From Symsagittifera roscoffensis (lineage: Eukaryota > Xenacoelomorpha > Acoela > Convolutidae): 64,000 nt of DNA. The notes beneath the pieces are model-generated. The model had not been told where the DNA came from and did not search any database. It was given only the letters and a program-made list of their open reading frames with translations. Both the position numbers and the translations under genes were made by a program. The DNA is taken from the NCBI RefSeq assembly GCF_963678635.1, contig NC_087066.1, positions 11,020,517 through 11,084,516 of the forward strand. The letters run 5' to 3'. Below, one piece after another: positions 52,851-63,517 of the stretch; positions within the stretch are counted from its first letter, which is position 1; the number at the start of each line of letters is the position of its first letter.

Positions 52851-53357
52851 ACAAAAACAGATTTCACCAAATAGTAGTAAAGGAAATGAAACTGCTTCCC
52901 TAAATTCGCATCTGATCCTGATTACTCTTGCGAAGCTAGTGTATTATTACGAACCTTATTTTTTTTCAACCTAAGTCGCAAATATTGGTGCGGCACCCCA
53001 AAATGGCGGGGCACCTTTACAGCTTTTGATTGCATGTGTTTGGACAATAAATTAACATAGTTGATGCATTTTTATTTCATCGAATGAACCGGAAAAAGCT
53101 ATTTGTTTCAAACCACATCACAATAATAAAAACTTAATTTTAGAAATTTTCTAACTCAATATATCTCGCAACTTTTTGAAATGCATAATGTGGTTTTATA
53201 TTTCGCATTTTGTTACATGCAAAGTTAGGGTGGATGCCTTCAGTTTGTTATATTCCAAACTATTAATTGCTAATTTGTATCTATTTGTATTTAGTGCTGA
53301 ATCGCATTGGCAATTTGCTAGCATATGTAGCTGCTTTATTCGTGACTAGTGTTTGTC

Positions 53358-53449
53358 GGCTGTAAAGCTCGAGTAGTTGCGGGGATAGTGCGGGAGACTC
53401 AAAATCTATTGATTGCAGTAGGTCGCACATTCGAATCCTGCAGATAGCC
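53358..53449 (+). pseudogene. tRNA-Leu(CAA)-like pseudogene
   Basis: GGCTGTA at the start pairs with GATAGCC at the end in 6 of 7 positions, allowing one wobble. The loop CTCAAAA would give anticodon CAA with a longer variable region, as in tRNA-Leu. A B-box-like CATTCGAATCC and a following TTTTTT terminator are present. The T, D and anticodon stems are imperfect, so it is probably decayed. Confidence 0.4.
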
Positions 53450-54067
53450 GAGTTTTTTGCTAACTCGAGGCTTATTTCTACTTTTTCCTATTTAACTTGA
53501 TAGAGCTGCTTTTTGATTATGTTGTCGCAAGTGTCCGCGAAGCACAGCTTCGCCTCTGTGTAAATGATATATTCGCAGATAGAGCATTGAATATACAGGC
53601 AATTGAATTGAGAATATTTTGATTTGTGCAGACAAAACAGATATAATCAGATTTTGCTAATAATCCGAATCATTCGGTTCTATATTTTTTTTACAAGGAG
53701 GAATTGAAAACCAAATATTCAGCACGGTATCTTGACGTTATATTGGATTGAAAACTGAGTTTTGTAAAGGAATCTTATCAGTGTCTTAGCTAAATGACTT
53801 GCGGACCTAGGTCAATTTACATCTTGTTGATGCTGTTGAAAAGAAAAATCTGATTTCCTTGTAGGCATTATTTTTTTAGGACTTCAAAATCTCTTACGAT
53901 TTTCAGCAATTGCCGTTTACTTTTGGCTTTCAGGAATTGTAGCTTATATTTTCTCTTGTGTCTCTCTTGTGATGCGAAGCTCAGCTTCCCCTTTGTCTGT
54001 AAATGACACTGCGGTTGGAAATTGCTATCAATGTGTTTCATTGACACTAAGGCTACTTCTGTTTTAG

Positions 54068-54149
54068 ACGGGTACGGGGTCAGTTGTGCCGCATTGCGTG
54101 GCGACATTTCCAGGCAGTAATGGAACCAAACTACTCTTGTGCTACAACA
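54068..54149 (+). pseudogene. CNH exon 4
   Basis: Acceptor CTGTTTTAG, donor AACA|GTAAAT. It encodes TGTGSVVPHCVATFPGSNGT then KLLLCYN, matching the IKPHAIIILP--DG-ELLVCYEDEG part of the family; the SEG of the next exon completes it. Confidence 0.8.
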
Positions 54150-54327
54150 GTAAATTGAAACATTTTGCCTAACTGCATTCAGTTCCAAATTCTAATTATG
54201 TTCAATAGGATACTTAACCTAATCTTTTTAAATTACCTTCAGTTCATCATTAGCTCAGCACGAAAAATAGCTTGTCAAAGAATCTGTGTGCGCTGAATCA
54301 TTCGATGTTTAATCATTTGATTTTCAG

Positions 54328-54408
54328 GCGAAGGTGTGTACGTTGATACAAATGGAAGGACGTTTAGAGACGCCGCATTTCTATGGGGAGAACCACCGAC
54401 ATCCGTTG
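54328..54408 (+). pseudogene. CNH exon 5
   Basis: Acceptor GATTTTCAG, donor GTTG|GTAAGG. It encodes EGVYVDTNGRTFRDAAFLWG then EPPTSV, a close match to DEGVYVNTYGR--K-V-LQWGE-PTSVA of MAP4K4-type CNH domains. Confidence 0.9.
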
Positions 54409-54607
54409 GTAAGGATATAGTACACGTCTAGGAAGCAAAAAATGGTCATAGTTGACAGTTAATGGGAAATGAAAGCTTCATTAACTGCTTTTGCTTACAC
54501 AGTGGTGGCTTTTTAAATTGTAAACTTTTTAAAAGTTAGAATTACCCAAAAAGCTTCTGACATGTTGGAAATCAGTTTCTTTTTCAATTTTGTAACATCT
54601 ATTTTAG

Positions 54608-54747
54608 CGGCGGTCGGTCCGAATCATGTGTTATGATACTGCACGACTTCCATCGAGATCCGAGCAATAGATACTGGAAACCTGGACGGAGTATTCTGCC
54701 ACTACCAGATACAAAAACTGCGCTTTCTCTGCGAGTCCAACGGAAAG
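54608..54747 (+). pseudogene. CNH exon 6, with an in-frame TGA
   Basis: Acceptor TATTTTAG, donor AAAG|GTATTA. It reads AAVGPNHVL, stop, [19 protein letters not shown], then FLCESNGK. The family has ...[21 protein letters not shown]...FLCERNDK without gaps, so TGA (54634-54636) stands at a conserved Gly; a single GGA to TGA change would explain it. Confidence 0.88.
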
Positions 54748-54937
54748 GTATTATTCAATGTTTCTTTCACTGTCTTTACTAAAAATGAGGAGCTTTTTGA
54801 ACGGTATCTGTTGAGCAGCCCATTTGCGTTGCTTTATCCGGTGGAAAATTATAAATTATTTAGCTTTATAAAAAGAAATTATCATATAGTGCAGCTCAGG
54901 TCAAAGTGGTCTCAATTGTAATGTTTGTGGTTTTCAG

Positions 54938-55515
54938 GTATTTTTTGCTGTTTCCAAAGGCGGTTTCTACCAAGTGTACATACTCATGTTCAAGGAACTC
55001 ACAGCTCTCTCCATCAGCACAATCAACAAAATTCTCTTCCTGCTCCACATCAGTCGAGTTCTACTCTAAACAGCAACCATACAAATCAACAGGCGCCAAC
55101 GGGAAACAGTAGCAGCAAGGCATCGCCTGCTCAATTCCCGCTGCAGTCCATCACAAACACACCTCAGCATCTTACGACGCCGCCTTCTCTGTCAATGCAT
55201 CACCAGTCTACTTCCGGACAAAGCGTAGGTGCTGCCGGAGACGCCCAGGGATACCACACGTCGGATAGAAACCAACCTCAGACATCTGGACACCCGCCAT
55301 CGTTACTGCACTACGCGGCATCTCCAGTCACGCAGTCGAATCAGACTCAGTTCACGAGTGGCGCGACTAGTGAAAATTACAATGGCGTCGGAGGTAATGA
55401 CAACTTGGAAGGAGGCCGCAGTTTGCGGGAACTGAACAGTCTAGAAGATCTGTCGAGACAGGAACAGTTCCTCATGAGTTCAGTCGGAAACTACCTGACT
55501 CATTCGACCACTTGA
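54938..55515 (+). pseudogene. CNH last exon and Gln/Ser-rich tail in a shifted frame
   Basis: After acceptor GTTTTCAG the frame VFFAVSKGGFYQVYI matches the CNH end (VFFAS-RSGGSSQVYF). That frame soon stops at 55071. From about 54980 another frame stays open to TGA at 55513-55515 with strongly coding-like content (HTHVQGTHSSLHQHNQQNS ... SLRELNSLEDLSRQEQFLMS). MAP4K4-type proteins normally end about 10 residues after QVYF, so the tail is an unusual extension or another gene's exon reached by frameshift. An AATAAA at 55528-55533 follows the stop. Confidence 0.7.
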
Positions 55516-55527
55516 TGCATGAAATGA

Positions 55528-55533
55528 AATAAA
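55528..55533 (+). promoter_or_regulatory. Polyadenylation signal AATAAA
   Basis: Canonical hexamer 13 nt after the stop of the Gln/Ser-rich tail, which supports that tail being a real terminal exon. Confidence 0.5.
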
Positions 55534-55633
55534 AAATATTCCCCCGAACTTGGTAGATGTTACAAAATAGTTAATCCATTATGCTCGTGACATAGTTTCA
55601 TATGAAAAAAACGAACTCTGGTCTTCTGTATAG

Positions 55634-55730
55634 GGCTTCTTTTCCAGTTTCCATCCCCCTGTTTTCTCAAATTCAATATTTGAAAATTTTCAAAAACGAC
55701 TTCTAATGTTATAAACTGCGTTGGGGGTTG
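55634..55730. repeat. MITE type 2, left-end fragment
   Basis: GGCTTCTTTTCCAGTTTCCATCCCCC followed by TCTCAAATTCAATATTTGAAAATTTTC resembles the start of the type-2 copies at 1667 and 2062. Confidence 0.5.
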
Positions 55731-55946
55731 GAAATTGGTGCCCCATTTATGTGGTTCATTTTCTTGTTCTTCAACATCTCGCAGGTGTTTTAGTTAAAAT
55801 AATGAAAATAAAACATTTCAATAAATCTTTTAAACAGCTTGTTTTTTCGCCTTGTTTGCAAAAAAAATGATCAAAACTGTTTTTAGACCCTTGAATCGAT
55901 CTGCCCCGGAGTCTTTTTGAAAATTTAGTGAGTGGAAATCTATCCA

Positions 55947-56337
55947 ACAAAAACTTGGAAACCAGATCTGAGCATCTTAAAATCTTGCCTTCATCAGATC
56001 TTGTCCAGACATGATGCATGTTTCGTTTGGACATGGACATGACTGAATCAGGACTGAGGCAGGTATGGATTCTATCACAAAAGCAGATCTGCTCAAGGTC
56101 TGATTCAGACCTGGAACATATATGGGTCAGATCTGAACAGACCTGCACCAGGTCTGACCCATATATGTTCCAGGTCTGAATCAGACCTTGAGCAGATCTG
56201 CTTTTGTGATAGAATCCATACCTGCCTCAGTCCTGATTCAGACATGTCCATGTCCAAACGAAACATGCACCATGTCTGGACAAGATCTGAAATAGGCAAG
56301 ATTTTACGATGCTCAGATCTGGTTTCCAAGTTTTTGT
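55947..56337. repeat. Long, nearly perfect inverted repeat (arms about 187 nt)
   Basis: The left arm starts ACAAAAACTTGGAAACCAGATCTGAG and is mirrored by the right arm ending CTCAGATCTGGTTTCCAAGTTTTTGT. The centre is near 56142 with a spacer of about 20 nt. Only a few mismatches are visible (for example GCATCTTAAAATC versus GCATCGTAAAATC). The arms are rich in CAGATCTG/CAGACCTG words. Confidence 0.9.
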
Positions 56338-56361
56338 AAGGTACGGGCGTGACTACATGGC

Positions 56362-56561
56362 NNNNNNNNNNNNNNNNNNNNNNNNNNNNNNNNNNNNNNN
56401 NNNNNNNNNNNNNNNNNNNNNNNNNNNNNNNNNNNNNNNNNNNNNNNNNNNNNNNNNNNNNNNNNNNNNNNNNNNNNNNNNNNNNNNNNNNNNNNNNNNN
56501 NNNNNNNNNNNNNNNNNNNNNNNNNNNNNNNNNNNNNNNNNNNNNNNNNNNNNNNNNNNNN
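56362..56561. other. Assembly gap (200 N)
   Basis: Exactly 200 undetermined bases, probably a placeholder length. It begins 25 bases after the long inverted repeat, which is a plausible cause of the break. Confidence 0.97.
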
Positions 56562-58325
56562 CATTTCAATGAAGCATGATTTCTTCTGCCGCGTAAGCTT
56601 TTCTAGCACGAATTATATCGCGATTTAATCATCCCAATATGAAGTTTGGTAATCTGTCCGCCCAAACTCCAACCCCTAATTTTCCCAAAAAAAAACGACT
56701 ACATTTAAAATATCTTTTTGATAATTTAACTATGACTATTATGATTTTCCCACCGTAAAAATTTTATTAAAAACGTTTTATTTAAAAACGAAATTAGGCC
56801 TAAAGGAATAAAACTCATCAACTAAATTATTTCGCCACATTCTTTAACACTTGGAAAAATTGTAAGAAGAAGCAATCAATTTTTTCGAGACCAATATTTC
56901 AGAACTGTACATAATATGACCTATCTTTCGAACCATTCTAATGATTATTTGTGATAGCAGATTTTGTGTAGCAAAAAAAACTGAAATACAGTCGAAGACA
57001 ATTTTTTCCCCACGTTTAGTGGTCGGAGCAAGAACTTAAAGCACCCTTCTGAAAATTGTGGTTAGCCCAGATAAGAGCAGTTTTTAGTTTTATGCATCAT
57101 TGCTAGAAAGAGTTGTAGATCTAGAGGGCATTTTTCGCAATCCGCCCATTCAGTGTTTTAAAATGTAACCAAATTAAACCTTTGAAATAAATGACTGTAT
57201 TGTAATATAATCAAACGAATGAAAAAACAATTCCAACATTTCCAGTAATATTGTACTGGAAACATTAAAATTGCGTCTTCAATAGTTTCATTATGCTCTT
57301 ATGCAGTCAATTATCTCAAGGGTGAGATTAGGCTTTTTCTCAGAAACTTCAAAAATATATACGACAAAATGTTTTTTCTTTCATGAGATGAATGCACATT
57401 GCCAAATAGTATTTAGGTACGGAGTCAAACTTTTGGGGTAACAGTTTCTTTAGACAAACCTATAATGGTCAAACTGGGATCCATCCATTATTTTTAAAAG
57501 TGTTTTTTGGAGATAAGTTGGTTGATTGTTGGATCAGATAGAAGAGTGATTCAAAACTTTTTAGGAAATATATAGCAATTGCTCAGTGTTGAGTACATAA
57601 ATTAAAATGCTTAATAAAACTCATAGCGACACTAGAACAGCGGATTTATTTATTTTTCAGCGTCATTCCTACCCCTTGGTGATAATTCCACAAGTGCAGT
57701 TCTCCAAATAAAACTAAAAATTAGTTGTCTAAAGTAAATACAAAAGCATAACAAAATATATATCAAAAAACAGATTTAATAAATATCAAAAATTATTAAT
57801 AAAATCCAATATAAAGCGGTAACAGCTGTTTTCACAGTCTGAACTTATGTGAATGACAACCACGTAATTTTGCCCATTGCCTAACTAATTCCAAACTAAC
57901 GACTTCATTTTTATGCTACGTTTAATGAGTTTGTAAAAATTTCTGGTTGAAATTGATAAAATTCAAAACGAAACCTATATTTAGTCAAAAAACTTATCCA
58001 AAAAATATTTGGGATGATTTTTGAGCAAGATTAGTTTTGTGCTACGCTACTTTACTCGTTAATGAAAAACTGTTGAAAAGCACAGCACACAAGATATATT
58101 TTCATCGGCAAAACTGATACTTTTAAAAAACTAATTCATATGCTAAAATTCATTGCAGGTGAAAAACATTTTAACTTTGAGTTCAGATCATCAAAATTAT
58201 AAAAACAATGATATTGCTATTACGTCAAAAATTGCTCGTCAATAATCAAAGTCTTAAGTTTGTCTTGAAAAAACTAATGCGGAAAACCTTTAGAAGTAAG
58301 TTCGTCAAAAACAAAAATAGATGTC
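56562..58325. other. Intergenic, no gene seen
   Basis: AT-rich. A family A fragment (GTGGTCGGAGCAAGAAC ... GATAAGAGCAGTTTTT) lies at about 57020-57085. Confidence 0.5.
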
Positions 58326-58329
58326 ATAT

Positions 58330-58700
58330 GCAGGGGCGGAGCTAGGATTTTCTCGAGGGGGGGGGGGGGCGGATTTTCAAAACAAACTAGAGTTTTGTCG
58401 ACCTATTTTTCGGTCGACCAAATTGGTTTTCTGAGCTCTCCTAAGTCACTATGAAGACTTATGAAAATTTTTATAAAGACATAAAAATTTTAAAAAAGGA
58501 CCGAAAAAGGAGCGTTTCTAGGCAATACTTGATAAATATTGATAAAAAATCGAGTTTTTTTTTGGCGCGCGCTTCCCCCCCCCCCCCTTAATTAGTGTAC
58601 ATTGACGCCTCAGAAAACTCTTAGGGTGCGTCCCCAAAAATGGATATCTCTTTGGGTCGGCAAGGGGTCAAATTCCTGATGCCCCCCGCCCCCTCCCCGT
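58330..58700 (+). repeat. Repeat family B, best full-length copy
   Basis: In order: AGGGGCGGAGCTAGGATTTTCTCGAGG plus a G-run, GTCGACCTATTTTTCGGTCGACC, TGGTTTTCTGAGCTCTC, GGCGCGCGCTTCCCC, CCCCAAAAATGGATATCTC, TTTGGGTCGGCAAGGGGTCAAATTCC and a C-rich end. The GTCGACC...GGTCGACC pair is an internal inverted repeat. Confidence 0.7.
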
Positions 58701-59771
58701 TATTTAAAAACTTCTGAAAATGAAATTGTCAACACCAATGGTTCAATTAACACCCAATTTCCTGGAAAATATATATAATTTTCACTTTTGGGCTACACAC
58801 TGTATATTGATTACGAGTTTTCAATTTAATTTCATGTCTTTGAAAACAGTTCCATGAAAAAAAAAACATTGGCAACAGAAGCTTCATAATTTGCAAATGG
58901 CTTAAAAAGAAAAAGTTGAATAAATATCCCCCCCCCTCTTCTCTACCTCCCCTACCAAAATAAGTTTTCTTGGTCTGATAGTTAACGGTATTGAAAAACT
59001 TCCCATCTTGATAGAAAAAAGCTTTAAAGCTTAATCCATTCCAGAAATGTTTTTTTTTGAGCTATATTGAATTTATTGCAATTGTGCGGTATCAAAGAAA
59101 GCCGTTCGAAAATTATTCGCAGATATGTTTTTGAACGGTCCTTTAATTCATCAAAGAAAGTTTCACTCCTTGCTCTCTTTGAATCTACCTAACAATCCCC
59201 CCCCCCCCCCCCCCCTATTGTATCTATTAAAGAATCTCCACCCTGGTAAATATAAACAGTTAATTCGCACTAAAGCGTTGTATGTAAATTCGAGTTTTGC
59301 TGCATTCTGATTGGTCGAAATTTCTCTGCAAGTAATCTACTTAGAAATCTCCTCCCCCCCTTTCTTGAAAGGGGGGATTGTTAAGTAGATCCCACTCCTT
59401 TTGTCCATCAATGAGATTTCTTCAAAAAAGAATCGTAGATATGTTCTCATGTTTTTACTCTCATTTGCAGCCTTAATGTCAAGTCGTTTTACTGGGTGGA
59501 ATCCCTCATACGCGAAGGACCAAATGCGCGGAAACAAAAATCAGCCAATCAGATTTCAGTAATCTAAAATTTGGAAAGAAAGTAAACATTTTCAGAGACT
59601 AAATATTGATATTGACCGAATATAAAAACGGCAGAAATATGCAAAATTTTCAAAAGGTCACAGACCGCCGCCAAATTTTATATTTCAAGGGTTTCGTTAT
59701 GAAAGAAGCAAAATATTGCTTCATTCAATTCATTTTGGATCTTGTTAACTAATCCCCCGTATGGTACCCCC
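58701..59771. other. Intergenic with C-runs and a short hairpin
   Basis: A C-run of about 18 at 59197 and a hairpin at about 59337-59385 (CTACTTAG...CCCCCCCTTT / AAAGGGGGG...TTAAGTAG). No supported gene. Confidence 0.5.
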
Positions 59772-60072
59772 GAGTTTTTTCGCTCATTCGGTCCTATGGT
59801 ACCTTGTCTTTCGCTCACGAGTTTTTTCGCTCATTCGGTCCTATGGTACCTTGTCTTTCGCTCACGATTTTTTTCGCTCATTCGGTCCTTACCTTGTCTT
59901 TTGCTCACGATTTTTTTCGTTCATTCGGTCCTATGGTACCTTGTCTTTCGCTCACGAGTTTTTTCGCTCATTCGGTCCTATGGTACCTTGTCTTTCGCTA
60001 ACGAGTTTTTTCGCTCATTCGGTCCTATGGTACCTTGTCTTTCGCTAACGAGTTTTTTCGCTCATTCGGTCC
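59772..60072. repeat. Tandem array, 47-bp unit, about 6.5 copies
   Basis: The unit starts GAGTTTTTTCGCTCATTCGG and includes TCCTATGGTACCTTGTCTTTCGCTCAC. The third copy is shortened (lacks CTATGGTA). The unit has no stop in any forward frame, so spurious ORFs run through it in all three; since 47 is not a multiple of 3, it is not a protein repeat. Confidence 0.95.
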
Positions 60073-60765
60073 TTCGCGCATGAGAATAGCCCCCGTACAC
60101 GTTTCGATTAGTTTAAAATGCAGCGAATGAAAGACCGAAATCACCGCGCTCAACCGGAACGAAGACAAAATTCGCTCAAATGATTAACGATAATTTGGCA
60201 AAGTCTAGACTAAATTGACCAAAAATTGCAAGCAAACAGAACTCAGAGATACACTTTCCGACTATTGGTGATTATCCCAAAACATTTTTGTGCATGATTA
60301 TGCGGAACTAGTTACCGAGCTTGCAATTAGGGGCATTGCGACCGTGCGAACATGGTAAACAATAGTTTTTGTCATAAAAGAATGATCAGTGAAAATGTAT
60401 TGTAGTTCAGCAGTCAGAGATTCGTATTAAATGGACGTTATAGTCGCTAATTTTTAAGCAGTTTTAGGAAAATTCATTAGCTGCAAAGCTTACATCATTC
60501 GATCGTTCGGGTTCGATAAAAGCTTCTATTGAGAATAAAGGCAGAAATACGCAGAAACTTTTTTGTTGAGCAACATGATTGGCTTTATGTGGCGGCAGAA
60601 TTCTTTGGGGCTTGGTCAACAGCTGTAAACAAAATAAATACAATGTATTATTGTTCCGTCTTTCGAAGAAATAGTGATATTTATGCTCGGTGTGGTTTTT
60701 TTATTCAGTCAATTTTCGGCGATGGAAATAACAGTTCGAACAAAAAGTTTTACACTTTCCTTGAA
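60073..60765. other. Intergenic, family A fragment
   Basis: At 60650-60720: TTGTTCCGTCTTTCGAAGAAATAGTG, TGCTCGGTGTGGTTTTTTTATTCAGTCAATTTTCG, as in family A. No gene. Confidence 0.5.
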
Positions 60766-60767
60766 GG

Positions 60768-62510
60768 GCGCCAGGACAAAAGATACCATACCAAAAGCTC
60801 CCATGACAAAAGATAACGTTCCAAAAAATATGGCATTGAATTAGAACAACTCACTTGAAACTGTGGACACTCTGCATTCAGTATCTCACTCTTTAGCTCA
60901 TTGAATAGTCAAAAATAAATTCTTTTATTTGGGGAAACTCACAAGAAGGCCAAACACTGATTAATATTGACTGCCATGAATTTCAAAAAAAAACGCATTA
61001 CAAAGACAACGCAGTGGCGCTGCATCAAATAAAGATCATCTAAATGTCCGAAAACTTTAATCACTTCTGGGAGCGATAGAATCTCAAACAGCAAGAGCAT
61101 AGTCACGAGCTCAGCGCAGGACGCTCAGAAGCTCGACAGTTAGTTCAGCAAATGAAGGAGACAGTTGGTAATCAATTAAATCCAGTAAAGACCCAGATCA
61201 TCGCAACTAATTTGCAATTGATGCAGGACGACAAAGCAACCCAACTGTCTTTGCCCTTCCGGTCGGCAATAAGGCAAACTTACAACAGACGTAAACAAAC
61301 GACATCACTGCCCACTATTGTCACAGATGACCAAAACGCATAATAACTTTTGGCGAAATTGATAACCTCAATGCACTTCAATTGTAAAACAGAACCTGGC
61401 TGGTAGACGGTACTTTCAAAATTTGCCCCCGTCAATTTTACCATTTCTAATTTGTACACATCCAGATTGACGGGCTTTATCCACCCTGCTCAGCAAAAAG
61501 GGCTTAGCAACGCGTAACAATTTCGTAACAGCATATAAATCGCTTATTGGTGACGAAACCTCGGGAACAATTTTGGTTGACTTTGAAATTATGGCGTTGA
61601 GTGTTTTTGCGTCACATTACGAAAATGACATTAGGGGATGATTTTTTCACCTCTGTCAGAGTTTTATGCGGAAAATTTCCAAACTGGGCCTTAGAAAACA
61701 GTACGATTCAAATAGCGAGCTAGTCTTAGCGCTGATTATGACTCCTGCGCTTAGTTTTGTGCCGCAGTCAAAATTAGAAATCGGGTTCAACCTAAAAAAC
61801 GAGGAAATAGGCAGCGTGACAAGCAAACTGGATATTTCACAAAGCGATCCAAAACTTAGACGAGCTCTAGGTTTATTTCCAAAACGTACATTAAAAGGGA
61901 TTTGATTGGCCGATAAACACTCTTTCCTATTTCTCTAGGGAACCCATATTTACGGGATGCTAGGTTGGGGGTAGGAGTCTGACGGCCCTTTGAGTATTGC
62001 GCCTAGCGAAAAAAAATGATCAAAATTGAAAAACTGATATTATTTCCAAATAGAATGGCAAGTAATCAGTAATGAAAAGTATTTCAAAGCTGTAGAACTT
62101 TGCAAAAACTCAATTTAAATTTTGTACTGACTTGAGTTGTCTGGAACCTCAGGTTTTTTTGGTAAAGTTAGTTTTGATTAATTGGAAACCCTTTTCAAGT
62201 TCATTTGTAGTGTAAGCTGTTTTGAATTTTGAGTTTCAATTTGAAGGCCAAGTGATTAACAAGGTCATATACGTTCGAAGTTTGTGCAGCAAAACTTTTG
62301 CCGTTTTTTCTTGGTTTTAACCGACGCTTTGTTTTTGCTTTGATCGGTTAACCGCTTTATTTTCAATTTTTAGTTTTTTTGTTATTTTATTATGGTATCT
62401 TATGTCGTGAGCAATTTTAGAACGAGGTAACTTTTGGAATGGTATCTTTTTGACTGGGATCTTCTCCTTTGGGTTCTTAGGGCAAGGGATCTTTTGTCAT
62501 GTAAACCTCT
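60768..62510 (+). mobile_element. MULE-like DNA transposon relic with possible terminal inverted repeats
   Basis: The transposase remnant (61140-61905) lies between GACAAAAGATACCATACCAAAAG (about 60776) and the inverted words GGAATGGTATCTTTTTGACTGGGATC ... GGGATCTTTTGTCATG (about 62437-62505). Long inverted ends around a transposase fit a MULE, but the ends are degenerate and I cannot fix the exact borders. Confidence 0.4.
61140..61905 (+). pseudogene. MULE transposase relic 1
   Basis: 61340-61440 in broken frames reads TWLVDGTFKICPRQFY and FVHIQIDGLYPP, the start of the MULE catalytic domain (W--DGTFK--P--F-Q). 61560-61905 reads SNSELVLALIMTPALSFVPQ and SKLDISQSDPKLRRALGLF. Stops and frame changes interrupt it. 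The last part is closely similar to relic 2 at 63518-63916. Confidence 0.65.
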
Positions 62511-63060
62511 TGAAGATCTCAACTGCTTAAAATCAAATGTAACAAGAATTTTTGCCTACAAACAAATTTTGCAACTTTTTGGATGTTTGAAAAACGCTAA
62601 TTTGGCCATGCTCTGGATTAAATTAAGTGCGATTGGAACATTTTATTCATAATGTTGAAAGTGTAACGCAAATTATTAATTTCGTACAACTGAAATTTCA
62701 ACAATTGATTTTTGATAGGTTGTCCAAAATTTACAGATTTTCAGTATTTTCTTTTCCGAAAAACCTTCCGATAGAGAAGAGAATGAGGGGTATAGTCGGA
62801 ACGTTCAGATTTTGCCCTGATATTTGAGCAATCTTCTAATTTATTATAGTGTTCCTGCAGCAAAACGAGGAATTGTTCAGCATAACAATGAATAAATTTT
62901 TATGGAGTAGTAGCCAAACTTCCAGAATGATATTTATTGGGAAAAAACCTCACAGCTGAAAATCATGAGCAGTGGAAGGACTTGATCAAGTTCATTGGGA
63001 CAAGGGAAGCAGCTAAACGTACGCTAAAAACATGATAGCAAAGGAAACGTTTTTCAAGAT
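61906..63060. other. Intergenic, no gene seen
   Basis: 61925-61985 (ACCCATATTTACGGGATGCTAGGTTGGGG) repeats the 3' side of relic 2 (63885-63912). 62785-62835 is a family A end (TAGTCGGAACGTTCAGATTTTGCCCTGATATTTGAGC). The rest is AT-rich. Confidence 0.5.
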
Positions 63061-63500
63061 GAACAAGACTGCTCTTATCAGGCCGAAGCCGTGAATGTTC
63101 CGACTACCTTTTAAGATATATGGAGCTGTAATTAGAAGAAAAAATTAAATGTAATAACATGAAACGAAAAATAAAAATTTTAAATTTTTTTCTGGTAAAA
63201 ATCATCCTCCCACACACCATATAAAACACAAAGTGATAGATTTTGCTCTTAAAAACGAATCAAATATGACAAATAAGCTTCCTTCAGCCATATCGGAATC
63301 ATTTCTGATACGGATTGATTCTACGCTTACGCGTCAAATCGCTAAATAAATCGCGCCCTAACTACTCAAAATGGCCAAATTGGCAATCTTCCAACCTCCA
63401 TAACTTGACTAAAAACGATCCCAGGTAAAATCTTTTCAAATTCAAGCTCAAGACAATAAAACCGTTTAAATGATATTTTAAAATGCCGTCGAAATTTGCT
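63061..63500 (-). repeat. Repeat family A, long copy on the minus strand
   Basis: It begins AACAAGACTGCTCTTATCAGG and CGTGAATGTTCCGACTACC, has CATCCTCCCACACACCATATAAA, GCTTACGCGTCAAATCGC and ends GCCGTCGAAATTTGCTAGC. This is the reverse complement of 13540-13860 joined to the 14150-14445 part, and shows the family is roughly 440 bp long. Confidence 0.7.
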
Positions 63501-63517
63501 AGCTAAAAAGTTTATTT

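Larger units (their letters stand above)
51518..55515 (+). pseudogene. MAP4K4/TNIK/Misshapen-type CNH domain, incomplete and broken, with a Gln/Ser-rich tail
   Basis: Exons: 51518-51816, 52214-52277, 52502-52644, 54068-54149, 54328-54408, 54608-54747, 54938-55515. They follow the order of the citron-homology (CNH) domain at the C-terminus of germinal-centre kinases of the MAP4K4/TNIK/MINK1/Misshapen group. Breaks: a frame change near 51640; a phase clash between exons 1 and 2; a 2-nt loss near 52245; an in-frame TGA at 54634-54636; a frame change near 54980. Roughly 110 residues between 52644 and 54068 are not found. No kinase domain is in the window. In intact proteins the CNH domain binds small GTPases and partners. 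This is either a decayed duplicate or a gene with several sequence errors. Confidence 0.75.

Noticed and set aside
56105-56609. ORFs made largely of X across the gap
   Set aside because: They are artefacts of the run of N.
59742-60083. Three overlapping plus-strand ORFs with FFAHSVLWYLVFRS repeats
   Set aside because: They are the 47-bp tandem repeat read in three frames; the unit is not a multiple of three, so it is not a repeat protein.
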